This document shows, one piece after another, positions 1-9,200 of a stretch of DNA of 64,000 nt. The stretch spans positions 310,001 through 374,000 of the forward strand of contig JAVJVP010000015.1 of NCBI GenBank assembly GCA_040221095.1, in the 5' to 3' direction. Source of the DNA: UBA1479 sp040221095. Lineage in GTDB: Bacteria > Pseudomonadota > Alphaproteobacteria > Rhodospirillales > Casp-alpha2. The translations under genes were made by a program, and so were the position numbers. Numbering within the stretch: position 1 is the first letter of the stretch; every line of letters starts with the position of its first letter. The notes below the pieces were generated by a model. The model searched no databases. It was given only the letters and a program-made list of their open reading frames with translations, and was not told the origin of the DNA.

Positions 1-2085
1 GAACTTGCCCACCAGAAGGCGATCCTGGAAACCACCTTGGAGACCATGGACCAGGGCATCACCATGTTCGACGAAAAGCTCAACGTCATTACCGCCAACT
101 CGAAGTTCATGGAGTTGTTACAGTTCCCGAAGGACCGCTTCCCGCCGGGCACGAACCTCCGCGAATTTTTCCAGTACAACGCCGAACGGGGTGAATACGG
201 CCCCGGCGATGTCAAAGAGCAGGTGCAAAGCCGCCTGGACCTGGCCCGCTCGTTCGAACCCCACCATTTCGAACGCACCCGCCCCGACGGCATGGTCATC
301 GACATTCGCGGCAACCCCCTGCCCAACCGGCGCGGCTTCGTGACGACCTATTCGGATATCACCCAACAAAAACGCGCCGAACAGGCCCTGATCGAAGCGA
401 AACTGGTCGCCGAAGAGGCCAACAAGGCGAAAAGCTCGTTCCTTGCCAACATGAGCCATGAAATCCGCACCCCCCTCAACGCCATCGTCGGCCTGACCGG
501 CCTGGCGCTGAAGACAAACCTGACGGCGCAGCAGGAGGATTACCTGACCAAGGTCGACATGTCGTCGCACGCGCTTCTTGGCCTGATCAACGACATCCTC
601 GATTTTTCGAAAATCGAAGCCGGAAAGCTGGAGATCGAGACCGTCGCGTTCGATCTGGACGACGTCATGCGGAATCTCTCGGACATGATGACGGCGCGGG
701 TCGCTGACAAACCGCTCGAAATCCAGTTCCATATGGACCCCAACGTACCCACGAGACTGAAGGGGGATCCGCTGCGGCTGGGGCAGGTCCTGATCAACCT
801 GACCGCCAACGCCATCAAGTTCACCGAAAGGGGCGAAGTCGCCGTCAAGGCCCTGCCCGGGTCTTCATCCCCTGCCGACACCACCGAGAAGCAGACGCTG
901 CGGTTCGAGGTCACGGACACGGGCATCGGCATGTCGCAAGACCAGATCGACAAGCTGTTCCAACCGTTCACTCAGGCCGACATCTCGACCACACGTCAAT
1001 TCGGCGGCACCGGCCTGGGGCTTGCGATCAGCCACAGTCTGGTCACCATGATGGGCGGCGAGATCGGTGTCGACAGCACCGTGGGTAAGGGCAGCACGTT
1101 CTGGTTCACGATCGAAGTGACCGTCCTTCCCACCGGCCAGACTAAAAATGCGCCCCTGCCGCAACACCTGCAGTCGGCGGATACGTCCTCGCAGACTTTG
1201 GCGCGGATCGCCGGGATGCATGTCCTGCTGGTCGAGGACAACGAGATCAACCAGCAGGTCGCGCGGGAGATCCTCGGCCACGCAGACGTCACGGTGGATA
1301 TCGCGGGCAACGGCAAGACCGCCGTCGAAATGGTGTCGAAAACGTCCTACGACATGGTTCTGATGGACCTGCAGATGCCCCTGATGGACGGGTACGAAGC
1401 GACGCAGATCATTCGCACCGACCCCCGGCACAAGGACCTTCCGATCATCGCCATGACCGCCCATGCGATGGATTCGGAACGGGCCAAATGCCTCGCCACG
1501 GGCATGAACGACCATATCACCAAGCCCATCGATCCGAACCGCCTGTACACGGTACTGGCGACCTGGACCCGGCGGCCGGGTCCGGCAAAGTCCGCATCCA
1601 AGCCGGCGGTGTCCAAGGCACGGGCAGGCAAACCAAAGCAGGAAAAGGCGGCCGCACCGACCGCCCCGACCGCACCGCCTTCAACCGATGCCCTGCCCGA
1701 CACCATCCAGGGTATCAACCTGACTGCGGCCCGCACCATGTTGCGGGGAAACGACGCCATTCTGCGCCGCCTGTTGGGCGACTTCCACGCGAAATACATG
1801 GACCTGGCCGACAAGATCGCCGCCCAGTTGGCCGACGGCGACCTGGAAACGGCGACACGCACGGCCCATACTTTGAAAGGCGTCAGCGGAAACATCCGTG
1901 CCGAACGCGTTTATCAGGCGGCGAAAGCCCTCGACGACCAGTTGCGCAGCGAACCCAGCGGACCGGACGTGGATGCCTGCCTGACAGAACTGGGCAGCGC
2001 CCTGGATGAGGTGCGCGACGGGCTGTCGGCCGCCCTGTCCGCCGGCACCGCGGATGGTGCACCGCAGGCAAAGATGGGAGAGTAA
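1..2085 (+). CDS. Hybrid sensor histidine kinase (PAS-HisKA-HATPase-REC-Hpt), 5' end outside window
   Basis: The reading frame is already open at base 1, so the N-terminus lies upstream of the window. Residue numbers here count from the internal Met at 37. A PAS-like sensor segment covers about residues 1-115, followed by a short helical linker. The HisKA H-box (NMSHEIRTPLN) puts the phospho-acceptor at His141. The HATPase domain shows DTGIGM and GGTGLGLAIS. A receiver domain follows (LLVEDNEINQQ; phospho-acceptor Asp444 in LMDLQMP; TKPID), then a Pro/Ala linker and an Hpt domain with TAHTLKG (His611). This is a full His-Asp-His phosphorelay in one chain, and no membrane segment is seen in the part present. 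It ends 45 bp before a REC-GGDEF gene on the same strand, the likely final phospho-acceptor. The ligand sensed is unknown. Confidence 0.95.
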   Translation, partial: ELAHQKAILETTLETMDQGITMFDEKLNVITANSKFMELLQFPKDRFPPGTNLREFFQYNAERGEYGPGDVKEQVQSRLDLARSFEPHHFERTRPDGMVIDIRGNPLPNRRGFVTTYSDITQQKRAEQALIEAKLVAEEANKAKSSFLANMSHEIRTPLNAIVGLTGLALKTNLTAQQEDYLTKVDMSSHALLGLINDILDFSKIEAGKLEIETVAFDLDDVMRNLSDMMTARVADKPLEIQFHMDPNVPTRLKGDPLRLGQVLINLTANAIKFTERGEVAVKALPGSSSPADTTEKQTLRFEVTDTGIGMSQDQIDKLFQPFTQADISTTRQFGGTGLGLAISHSLVTMMGGEIGVDSTVGKGSTFWFTIEVTVLPTGQTKNAPLPQHLQSADTSSQTLARIAGMHVLLVEDNEINQQVAREILGHADVTVDIAGNGKTAVEMVSKTSYDMVLMDLQMPLMDGYEATQIIRTDPRHKDLPIIAMTAHAMDSERAKCLATGMNDHITKPIDPNRLYTVLATWTRRPGPAKSASKPAVSKARAGKPKQEKAAAPTAPTAPPSTDALPDTIQGINLTAARTMLRGNDAILRRLLGDFHAKYMDLADKIAAQLADGDLETATRTAHTLKGVSGNIRAERVYQAAKALDDQLRSEPSGPDVDACLTELGSALDEVRDGLSAALSAGTADGAPQAKMGE

Positions 2086-2130
2086 CCCCGATGACACTGG
2101 GAACGATGGCATGGCGGAAAAGGCGGCACG

Positions 2131-3093
2131 ATGACGAAAATTGAAAGCAGCGAGATACTCTCCCGCGGCAGCCGCAACCAACTTCGCCAGAAGATACTCA
2201 TCGTCGATGACGCGGAAACGAACCTGCTTATCCTATCCAACCTTCTGGCCGAGGAAGGCGACGTCATCAGCGCGACGGATGGCACGCAGGCAATCGCCCT
2301 GGCCAACAGCGAACTGCCCGACCTTATCCTGCTGGATGTCAGCATGCCCGGGATGGACGGCTATGAAGTCTGCCGCCGCCTGAAATCCGATATCCGGACC
2401 CGCGATATTCCCATTGTCTTCGTTACCGGCCGAACCGAAGACAATGACCAGGAAAAGGGATTGTCGCTCGGCGCCATCGACTACATCCTCAAGCCCTATT
2501 CGCCGCTGATCGTGCTGGCCCGCATCCGCAATCACCTGGCCCTGCAGAAAGCGCACCGGGACCTGAAGGCCGCCAACGAGGAGCTGACCCGGCTTGCCAC
2601 CACGGACTTTCTCACCGGCGTGTGGAACCGGCGGCGGTTCATGGAATTGGGCGAGGCCGAGGTCGCCCGCGTCAGACGCAGCGGCCGCAGTTTCGGCATG
2701 GCGATGATGGATGTCGATCACTTCAAGTCGGTGAACGACACCCATGGCCATGACGCCGGCGACAATGTGCTTCGGGCCCTGGCGGAAGCCTGCGTCGACC
2801 GGCTGCGCAACGTCGATATCGTCGGCCGCATGGGCGGCGAGGAATTCGCCCTGATCCTGCCGGAAACCGATCCGCAAGGCGCCGTTCTGACGGTCGAGAG
2901 GCTGCGGGAATATCTCGGCGATCTTTCCATTCCGATCGATTCAGGAACCCTGAACGTGACGGTCAGTGTCGGCGTGACCACGGTCAAGGACCCAAGCGAT
3001 TCCATCGAGGCCGCGTTGAAGCGGGCCGACGAAGCGCTGTACAAAGCAAAGGGCAGCGGGCGCAACAAAACCGTCGCCTACGAGGATATGTAA
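2131..3093 (+). CDS. Response regulator diguanylate cyclase (REC-GGDEF)
   Basis: A 320-residue protein with an N-terminal receiver domain (ILIVDDAETN; phospho-acceptor Asp69 in LLDVSMPGMDG; Lys in ILKPYSP) and a C-terminal GGDEF domain. The active-site motif is intact (GGEEF, residues 235-239). An RxxD motif (RNVD, 226-229) lies five residues upstream, which is the position of the classical product-inhibition I-site. The protein should therefore make c-di-GMP from two GTP in a phosphorylation-dependent way and be feedback-inhibited. It resembles PleD-type cyclases but has only one receiver domain. It follows the hybrid kinase by 45 bp and is probably co-transcribed. The ATG at 2131 is preceded by an AAGG-containing stretch. 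Its stop lies 6 bp from the convergent acyl-CoA dehydrogenase stop. Confidence 0.95.
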   Translation: MTKIESSEILSRGSRNQLRQKILIVDDAETNLLILSNLLAEEGDVISATDGTQAIALANSELPDLILLDVSMPGMDGYEVCRRLKSDIRTRDIPIVFVTGRTEDNDQEKGLSLGAIDYILKPYSPLIVLARIRNHLALQKAHRDLKAANEELTRLATTDFLTGVWNRRRFMELGEAEVARVRRSGRSFGMAMMDVDHFKSVNDTHGHDAGDNVLRALAEACVDRLRNVDIVGRMGGEEFALILPETDPQGAVLTVERLREYLGDLSIPIDSGTLNVTVSVGVTTVKDPSDSIEAALKRADEALYKAKGSGRNKTVAYEDM

Positions 3094-3099
3094 CCGAAC

Positions 3100-4257
3100 C
3101 TAGGACGCGTCGAGCCCGTGGGGCCGCAGCAGACTGCGGGAAATCACCACGTTCTGGATTTCCGTCGTGCCGTCCAGGAATTCGCACATCTTCGCCGCCG
3201 CAAAGTGGCGGCCAAAGGGTTCCTCGGCGCGCAGCCCGGCCGCCCCCATGGCCTGCATGCAGGCGGAAATGCCCCGCACGGCGGCGCGGGTCGCGAATTT
3301 CTTGGCATGGGCGCATTCGGCGATGCCGGCCTCGCCGGCATCCAGCGTGCGGGCCGCGTGCTCGGTCAGGCGGCGGCAGGCTTCCAGATCCGTGGCCACG
3401 TCGGCCAACTCCCATTGCAGCCCCTGGTTGGCCAGGATGGGGCGCCCGAAGGCCATGCGCCCGGCGCCATAGGCCAGGGCCCGGTCCAGGCACTCGCCCA
3501 GCATCCCGCAACACAGCGCGGCCACGAACATGCGCGCCATGTTGATGCCTGCCATCGCCGCCTTGAACCCTTCGCCAGGCGCGATCAACAGATTGGTATC
3601 GGGAATCCGGCAAGCCGCGAACGTCAGGCCGCAGAGCCCCGCCGCATGCCCGCCCAGAAGATCGTAGGGTGCCGCGCGGGACAGGCCGGGAAAATCGCCT
3701 TCGACCAGGACGTTGGCAATGCCGCGCCATCCCGCTTCCGCGTCGGTCTGAACGTAGACGCTCATGACATCCGCGTTGACGCCGTTGGTCACCCAGGCCT
3801 TCTCGCCGGTCACCACCCAGCCGCCCGTTTCCTTGGCGGCGGCGCAGGTGATCGCGGTCGCGTCGCTGCCGACCGCCGGTTCGGTCAGGCAGAACGCGCC
3901 GATGCGCCGTCCGTCGATCATGCCGGGCAGAAGACGATGGCGCTGCTCGTCGGTGCCGCGCCGGGCCACGGCGTTGGCCGCATTGGCATGAACCTTGAGC
4001 GCAAAGGCAAAGCCGAAATCGGCCGCCGCCAGCACCTCGGCCATGCGCGAGGCGCAGAGCATCCCGGCACCGCCGCCGCCGACCTCCGTGGGCAGGATCG
4101 CCGATGTCAGGCCCGCCGCGGCCGCCCGCTCGAACATCTCGGCCGGCAATGTCCGCGCCTTTTCCCAGGCGGCCGCGTGGGGCCGCACATCGCGGGCCGC
4201 GAATGCGGCGGCGGCGGCGACAAGGTCATCTTCGGTTTTCGACATTTCCTGATTCAT
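3100..4257 (-). CDS. Acyl-CoA dehydrogenase family protein
   Basis: A 385-residue flavoprotein of the acyl-CoA dehydrogenase family, a normal length for the family. Family-like segments include GGGGAGML, FCLTEPAVGSDA (flavin/substrate region), KAWVTNG, and near the C-terminus LDGTTEIQN. The residue matching the catalytic Glu of medium-chain dehydrogenases (YEGT) is Asp here (LDGT), so either the catalytic base is shifted or Asp serves. The frame runs further upstream to 4386, but I place the start at 4257 because GGAGGAACC sits directly before that ATG and the N-terminus then matches the family. The substrate cannot be inferred. The gene is convergent with the diguanylate cyclase and divergent from the TolC-like gene. 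Confidence 0.92.
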   Translation of the reverse strand: MNQEMSKTEDDLVAAAAAFAARDVRPHAAAWEKARTLPAEMFERAAAAGLTSAILPTEVGGGGAGMLCASRMAEVLAAADFGFAFALKVHANAANAVARRGTDEQRHRLLPGMIDGRRIGAFCLTEPAVGSDATAITCAAAKETGGWVVTGEKAWVTNGVNADVMSVYVQTDAEAGWRGIANVLVEGDFPGLSRAAPYDLLGGHAAGLCGLTFAACRIPDTNLLIAPGEGFKAAMAGINMARMFVAALCCGMLGECLDRALAYGAGRMAFGRPILANQGLQWELADVATDLEACRRLTEHAARTLDAGEAGIAECAHAKKFATRAAVRGISACMQAMGAAGLRAEEPFGRHFAAAKMCEFLDGTTEIQNVVISRSLLRPHGLDAS

Positions 4258-4551
4258 GGTTCCTCCGCCGGCGGTCTTTGGCGCGTTCTCGCGCAGGGTG
4301 CCGTTGCCAGACCTTACCCGCTTGGCGCCGACGATGGGATCGCGAATCGCACCATCCGCCCCGCGCCGCATCGGAACCGGCGGCACGACAGGTCAAGTCC
4401 TTCGGGCACGAATATGGCTGATCTTGGCCTGACATGATTTCCGGAAGTTTTTCAAAAGCTTACATGAATCGGGAAAAACCGACCTGTTGCCGGAAACCGG
4501 CTTCGGGCCGTCCGATAAGATGTTCCAATTGTTCCCCGAGTATGCAAGTTT
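4258..4551. promoter_or_regulatory. Divergent intergenic region between acyl-CoA dehydrogenase and TolC-like gene
   Basis: This 294-bp gap should hold promoters for both divergent genes. The part next to the TolC-like gene is AT-richer (4433-4470). A short perfect inverted repeat (GCCGG, AAA, CCGGC) lies at 4489-4501. I see no convincing paired -35/-10 hexamers. The dehydrogenase ribosome-binding site is in its first bases. Confidence 0.4.
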
Positions 4552-5889
4552 ATGCCGAATTATGGTGAAGGCACTTGGGGAAAGACGTTGCGCAGCCTTC
4601 TCAAGGCGGGGTTCACATTTGCCGTGATCTTCGGCGTGTCGGCATGGAGTGCCGACGCGCGGGCCCAGTCATTGCCTGACATCCTGCTCGACCTGATCGA
4701 GAACCACGACCGGATCAACGCCGCCAAGAATTCACTGAACGCCGCGACCAGCCGCATCCGCGAAACTCGCGGCGCCTGGTTCCCCGAACTGGAAATCGAT
4801 ATCAACAACGGCTTTCAGAAGCGCGCAAATCCCGGCACCCAGGACACCACCAAAAAGTTTAATGAGACGTCGCTCAGCATCACTCAGCTGCTGTGGGATT
4901 TCGGCAAGACCGACACGGACATCGATATTTCCCGCAAGAATCGGGAATCGGCTGCAATCAGCCTGAATCAGGTGCGCCAGGATCTCGTCCTCGAAGGCAT
5001 TGTCGCCTACATACAGGTGTACAGCGCCAACCGGCGCCTGAAACTGTCCCAGCAATCCGAAGACAACATCAAAAAACAGACGGAACTTGAAGATGCCCGG
5101 GTCGCCGGCGGCGCCGGGTTTTCGACCGACGTTCTGCAGGCCAAGACCGAGTTGGCCGAAGCCCAGTCACGCCGCGTGGTCGCCGAGGGCACCCTGCGCA
5201 ACGCCCTGTCGCGTTATCATGCGCTGTACCGCGACATGCCCAAGGGGATTGATGAATTCAAGCTTCCCCCCGTGCCCGAAGTCCTGATGCCCAGGACCCT
5301 TGAGGAAGCCATCGAAATCGGCCTCAAGGAAAACTTCCAACTGCGCAACGCACGGCTCGCCTCCGACATCGCCAAGGACAGCGTTACGCGGACGCGTCAG
5401 GACCTGTTCTTTCCCGAACTGAACGCGGTCGTCGAAACAAGCCACGAGCGCAACCTGGACGGCACCATCGGCCAGCGCAACGCTCAGGCCGCCAAGGTCG
5501 AACTTAACTTTCCCTTTAACCTGGGCTTTACCGCGCTTGATTCCGTCAGCGCTACCAGCAGTGATTACAAAGCCTCGATCGACCGTGCCGCGGACACGCA
5601 ACGCACGACCGAAGAGACCATCCGCCTCGCCTGGGCCGACCTGGAAACCGCGCGGCAGAACCACGACGTGCGTACCGCGCAGGTCGAAATCGCCGCCAAA
5701 TTCCTGGAATTGGCCCGCGAAGAACGCGAAGCCGGCCGCCGCTCCCTGCTTGATGTGCTGTCCGGGGAAACCCGCCTGATCAACGCACAGAGCGATTCCG
5801 TGCTGACGGAAGTGTCGATCGTGCAGGCGACATTTCGCCTGCTGAACGCGATGGGCCGCCTGGAAGTCTCGGCGGTCGAGGAAAAATAG
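4552..5889 (+). CDS. TolC-family outer membrane channel, type I secretion
   Basis: A 445-residue TolC-like protein, the usual size. The N-terminus is a cleavable signal peptide (basic KTLRSLLKAG, hydrophobic FTFAVIFGVSAW, likely cleavage after ADARA). The mature protein shows two homologous OEP halves: long amphipathic helices, the LLWDFGKTDTDI strand region, ARVAGGAGFSTDVLQA in the first half, and EREAGRRSLLDVLSGETRL in the second. It should form the trimeric outer-membrane tunnel for the type I exporter encoded at 40591-43895, with the giant protein as cargo. It is 316 bp upstream of the giant gene on the same strand. No strong ribosome-binding site precedes ATG 4552. An in-frame TTG at 4588, preceded by GGGGAAAG, is a possible alternative start that still keeps the signal peptide. 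Confidence 0.94.
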   Translation: MPNYGEGTWGKTLRSLLKAGFTFAVIFGVSAWSADARAQSLPDILLDLIENHDRINAAKNSLNAATSRIRETRGAWFPELEIDINNGFQKRANPGTQDTTKKFNETSLSITQLLWDFGKTDTDIDISRKNRESAAISLNQVRQDLVLEGIVAYIQVYSANRRLKLSQQSEDNIKKQTELEDARVAGGAGFSTDVLQAKTELAEAQSRRVVAEGTLRNALSRYHALYRDMPKGIDEFKLPPVPEVLMPRTLEEAIEIGLKENFQLRNARLASDIAKDSVTRTRQDLFFPELNAVVETSHERNLDGTIGQRNAQAAKVELNFPFNLGFTALDSVSATSSDYKASIDRAADTQRTTEETIRLAWADLETARQNHDVRTAQVEIAAKFLELAREEREAGRRSLLDVLSGETRLINAQSDSVLTEVSIVQATFRLLNAMGRLEVSAVEEK

Positions 5890-6205
5890 CCTGCACCTTC
5901 TCGGTTTCCGCTGTTTTCCGGCCAATCCGCATTGACGCCGATTAATCCGCCATGTGGTCAACCGTCACATTTTTTCCATCGATTTTAGGATAATTTTATA
6001 CATACTATATCGTATCGGCGCGCACGGATCGTTCACGTTGTTGTAAGGTTGGATGCCTAAAGTCCTCAGGCCCGGCGAACGAGACACCAAGATCGCGCAC
6101 CGGCGGGTTTGCAGTCTGTGCTCAATCCAAGGGAATACGGGGGATTTGCTTCGGCAGTGATCGATAAGCGCTGTCGTCTGCACAGATAGAGCGAGCACTT
6201 AAGGG
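5890..6205 (+). promoter_or_regulatory. Intergenic leader of the giant gene
   Basis: A 316-bp gene-free stretch between the TolC-like gene and the giant gene. It contains the most AT-rich patch of the neighbourhood (about 5968-6012), including a short dyad ATAC-N6-GTAT at 6002-6015, so a promoter here is plausible. No clear -35/-10 pair or terminator is visible. The 190 bp after the AT-rich patch would be a long 5' leader. A small minus-strand frame here has no coding character. Confidence 0.35.
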
Positions 6206-9200
6206 GTGGCCACAAACCGGTTTGTTCCCGGCACGGATGACAAAGGCGCGAACCCGCAGGACTGGAGCGGCGCCAATTCGTTCGTCCTTGATGCAGCGGG
6301 CGCCGAACAGGTCCACGTGCCGGACGGCGGCTGGATTCTTCAGGCCCAGTTCGTGCGCCAGGGGCCGGATTTGCTGCTGGTCGGCAAGGACGGCTCCAAG
6401 GTTCTCATCAAAAGTTTCTTCAAGTTCGCCGATCCCCCGGATCTGGTGACGCCCGACGGGGCCGTCATCAACGGGCCGCTCGCGGTCAAGCTGGCCGGCC
6501 CCGCGGCCCCCGGGGTCGAGGCCCAGGCAGGTCCCGCGGGTGCGGCTGAACCGATCGGCAAGATCGTCACCGTCTCGGGCAAGGTTGAGGCAACCCACGC
6601 GGACGGCACCAAGGCCATTCTCAAGGTCGGCGACCCGGTCTATCAGGGCGATGTCATCGAAACCGGCCCGCTGGGCGCCGTCGGCATGGAATTCGCCGAC
6701 GAATCGACCTTCTCCCTCGCCGACAACGGCCGCATGGTCCTGGACGAAATGGTCTACGACCCGCAGGCCCAAGCCGGAACCTTCGGCGCGTCGATTGTGC
6801 AGGGGGCATTTTCCTTCATCTCGGGCCAGATCGCCAAGACCGGCCCCGACAACATGCTCATCAACACGCCGACGGCGACCATCGGGATCCGCGGCACGGC
6901 CCTGGCCGGCAAGGCCGCGCCCGAGGGCGAGCAAAGCAACTTCACGATCCTGCCGGAAGGCAGTTTCGTCGGCGAAGTGGTGATCTCCAACAACGCCGGC
7001 ACCGTGGTCCTCAACCAGGTCGGCGCCACGGTCTCCATCGCCTCGATCAATTTGGCCCCGCCACCGCCGATCATCATCACGGCGCAGCAAATTCAGCAGC
7101 AATACGGCGGTGTTCTCCGCTATTTGCCGCCATCTCCGTCGGGTGACGGCGGCAACCTGGTCCCTGGCCAGCAGGGCGCCGACACGCCGCCCGCAGACCA
7201 GGACGCGCTGGAGGCCCTGGCCAATAAACTGACGCAGCTTGATCAGGCGATTGCCGAAGGGATCGCCCAGCAGCAGATCAATGCCCTTCGGCTCAACGCG
7301 TTCAAAAACATCATCGATAGCGGTCTGGCGCCGCCACCCAAGACGATCTTGGATCTACCGCCGGACGTTCTCCAAATCCTGCAGCAGCAGGCAGGTTTGG
7401 CGTTCAATACGGCAAATTTTTCGTCCATCAATCAGGCACTTTCACTGCTCAACAGCGCCGCGACCGCCGCCGCCAATGCGGAAACGGCCGCCTCGACGGC
7501 GGTCAGTTCGCTTAGCGGCTCGCTCTCCGTCCTCGGCCCCAATGCCGGCCTGTCGACGACGGATACCGACAGCCTGATCGAGGTTGTGGTCGCGCCGTTG
7601 GAAGCCCTCAACGCCGCACGCGCCCTGTCCGAAGCCCTGGTCACCATGATCCAGTCGGCCCAGGCGATGCTGTCCGTCGCCGCGTCGGGCGGGGAGATCG
7701 ACGCCGAGACCCTTGCGGCGCTGCGAGAGGCCGTCGGTCTGGACGGCGCAGCCGGCGATAACCTGGTCACTGCCGCCACCGAAATGTCCGCCGTGGTGAA
7801 CGCCGCCATCGCCGCCGCGACAACCGCCAAGACCGATGCCATCGCCGCCGCCGGCAGTGGCGTCGCCGCCGCGCGCACCGCCGCCGCCACGTCGTTCAGC
7901 ACCAACATCAACGCCAAACTGGCCGCCGCCGGCGCGACGACCACGGACATCAACAACCTGCAGAACGTCGTCGACATCGTGACCACCAAGGTCACGGCGA
8001 TCCGCGACATCGTTTCATCCAAGCCCGACCTGCCGTCTGAACTGCTGTCAGTGCTTAATCTGGCGGTGCAGGCTGCCGACGCAGCCGATCAGGCCGCGAC
8101 CGCCGCCCAGGGCACCCTGAACACCACCGATCCGGCCGTCATGCTGACCGCCAAGGCCGGGGCCGTTACCGCGGCGCAAACCGTCAATGGCCTGAAGGCA
8201 CAGGCGATCACCGCCTTGGACGCCTTCGTCGCGACCCGCACCGTCGACCCGGCAGTGATCGCGCAGTTCCAGCAGGCGGTCCAGGACGCCAACACGGCCG
8301 AGTCCGCCGCCGATACGGCGACCGCCGCGATCGAAGGCGCATCCCAGGCTCGCGAGGCCGCCCAGGCCTTCAAGGACGGCACGGCGCAGGCTGACCTGAC
8401 CACCAAGCAGACCGCCACAACCGCCGCGCAGACAACCGCGACCGCGGAAAAGGCCGAAGCCGTCACCGCCGCCAACAACGTGCTGGCCGCCCGTGCCGAT
8501 CTGTTGACCAAGCTGGTCGACGAGGCCGTTGATAAAGCGACCTTTGAGGCATTCGAGGATGCGGCGAAAAGCGCCGAAGCGATCCAGAAAGGGGCCAGCG
8601 ACGGCGACAAGGGCGACGTGATCGCCGATGCCGACGGCGGGCTGACCTACGTCGTCGATACGGGCAATGCGGCCATCACCGCCCTGAATCCGGGCGACAG
8701 CACGACCGACACCTTCAAGATCGCCATCGAAAACGAAAGCGGCGGTTTCGACCTGCAGACCATCACCGTCACCATCACCAATGTCGACGGCACGATCACG
8801 GTATCCGACGACGTCACCGTGACCTCCGGCTCCGGCGATACGCTGACCACCGCTTCCGGCACCCTGTCCGGGCTGACCGCCGATGGGGTGCAGCAGAACC
8901 TGGACGCGGCCGAGGCCGCCCTCGCGGCCGCCACCACGGCGCTGGATGAGGCGACGGCTGCAGGATCAAGCACCCCGACGCTTGCGGCGGCGCTGGCCCT
9001 GGCGACGCAAAACAAATCCAATGCCGAGGCCGCCGTTGAGTTTCAGGAAGAAGTCTTTGCGTTGTTCCAGAACGCGGCGCAAACGGCCCAGGCCCGAGCA
9101 CGGGGCATCGGCGACGGCGACAAGGGCGAGGTGACCTTCGACGCCGACGGCAACGTCGTCTACACGCCCGACGCCGACGCCTATGCCGACCTTGCCAATG

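Noticed and set aside
3118..4437. A 439-codon plus-strand frame opposite the acyl-CoA dehydrogenase
   Set aside because: Antisense shadow; the minus-strand frame has all the family motifs and a strong ribosome-binding site.
6114..6187. 7-bp inverted repeat TCTGTGC/GCACAGA in the giant gene leader
   Set aside because: The arms are 58 bases apart; a match of this size is expected by chance in a region this long.
5965..6198. A 77-codon minus-strand frame before the giant gene
   Set aside because: No ribosome-binding site, no recognisable motif, and it covers the likely promoter of the giant gene.
6200..6560. LapG-type di-alanine cleavage site near the giant protein N-terminus
   Set aside because: Only weak matches (DAAG, GAAE) are present and no LapG-like gene lies in the window.
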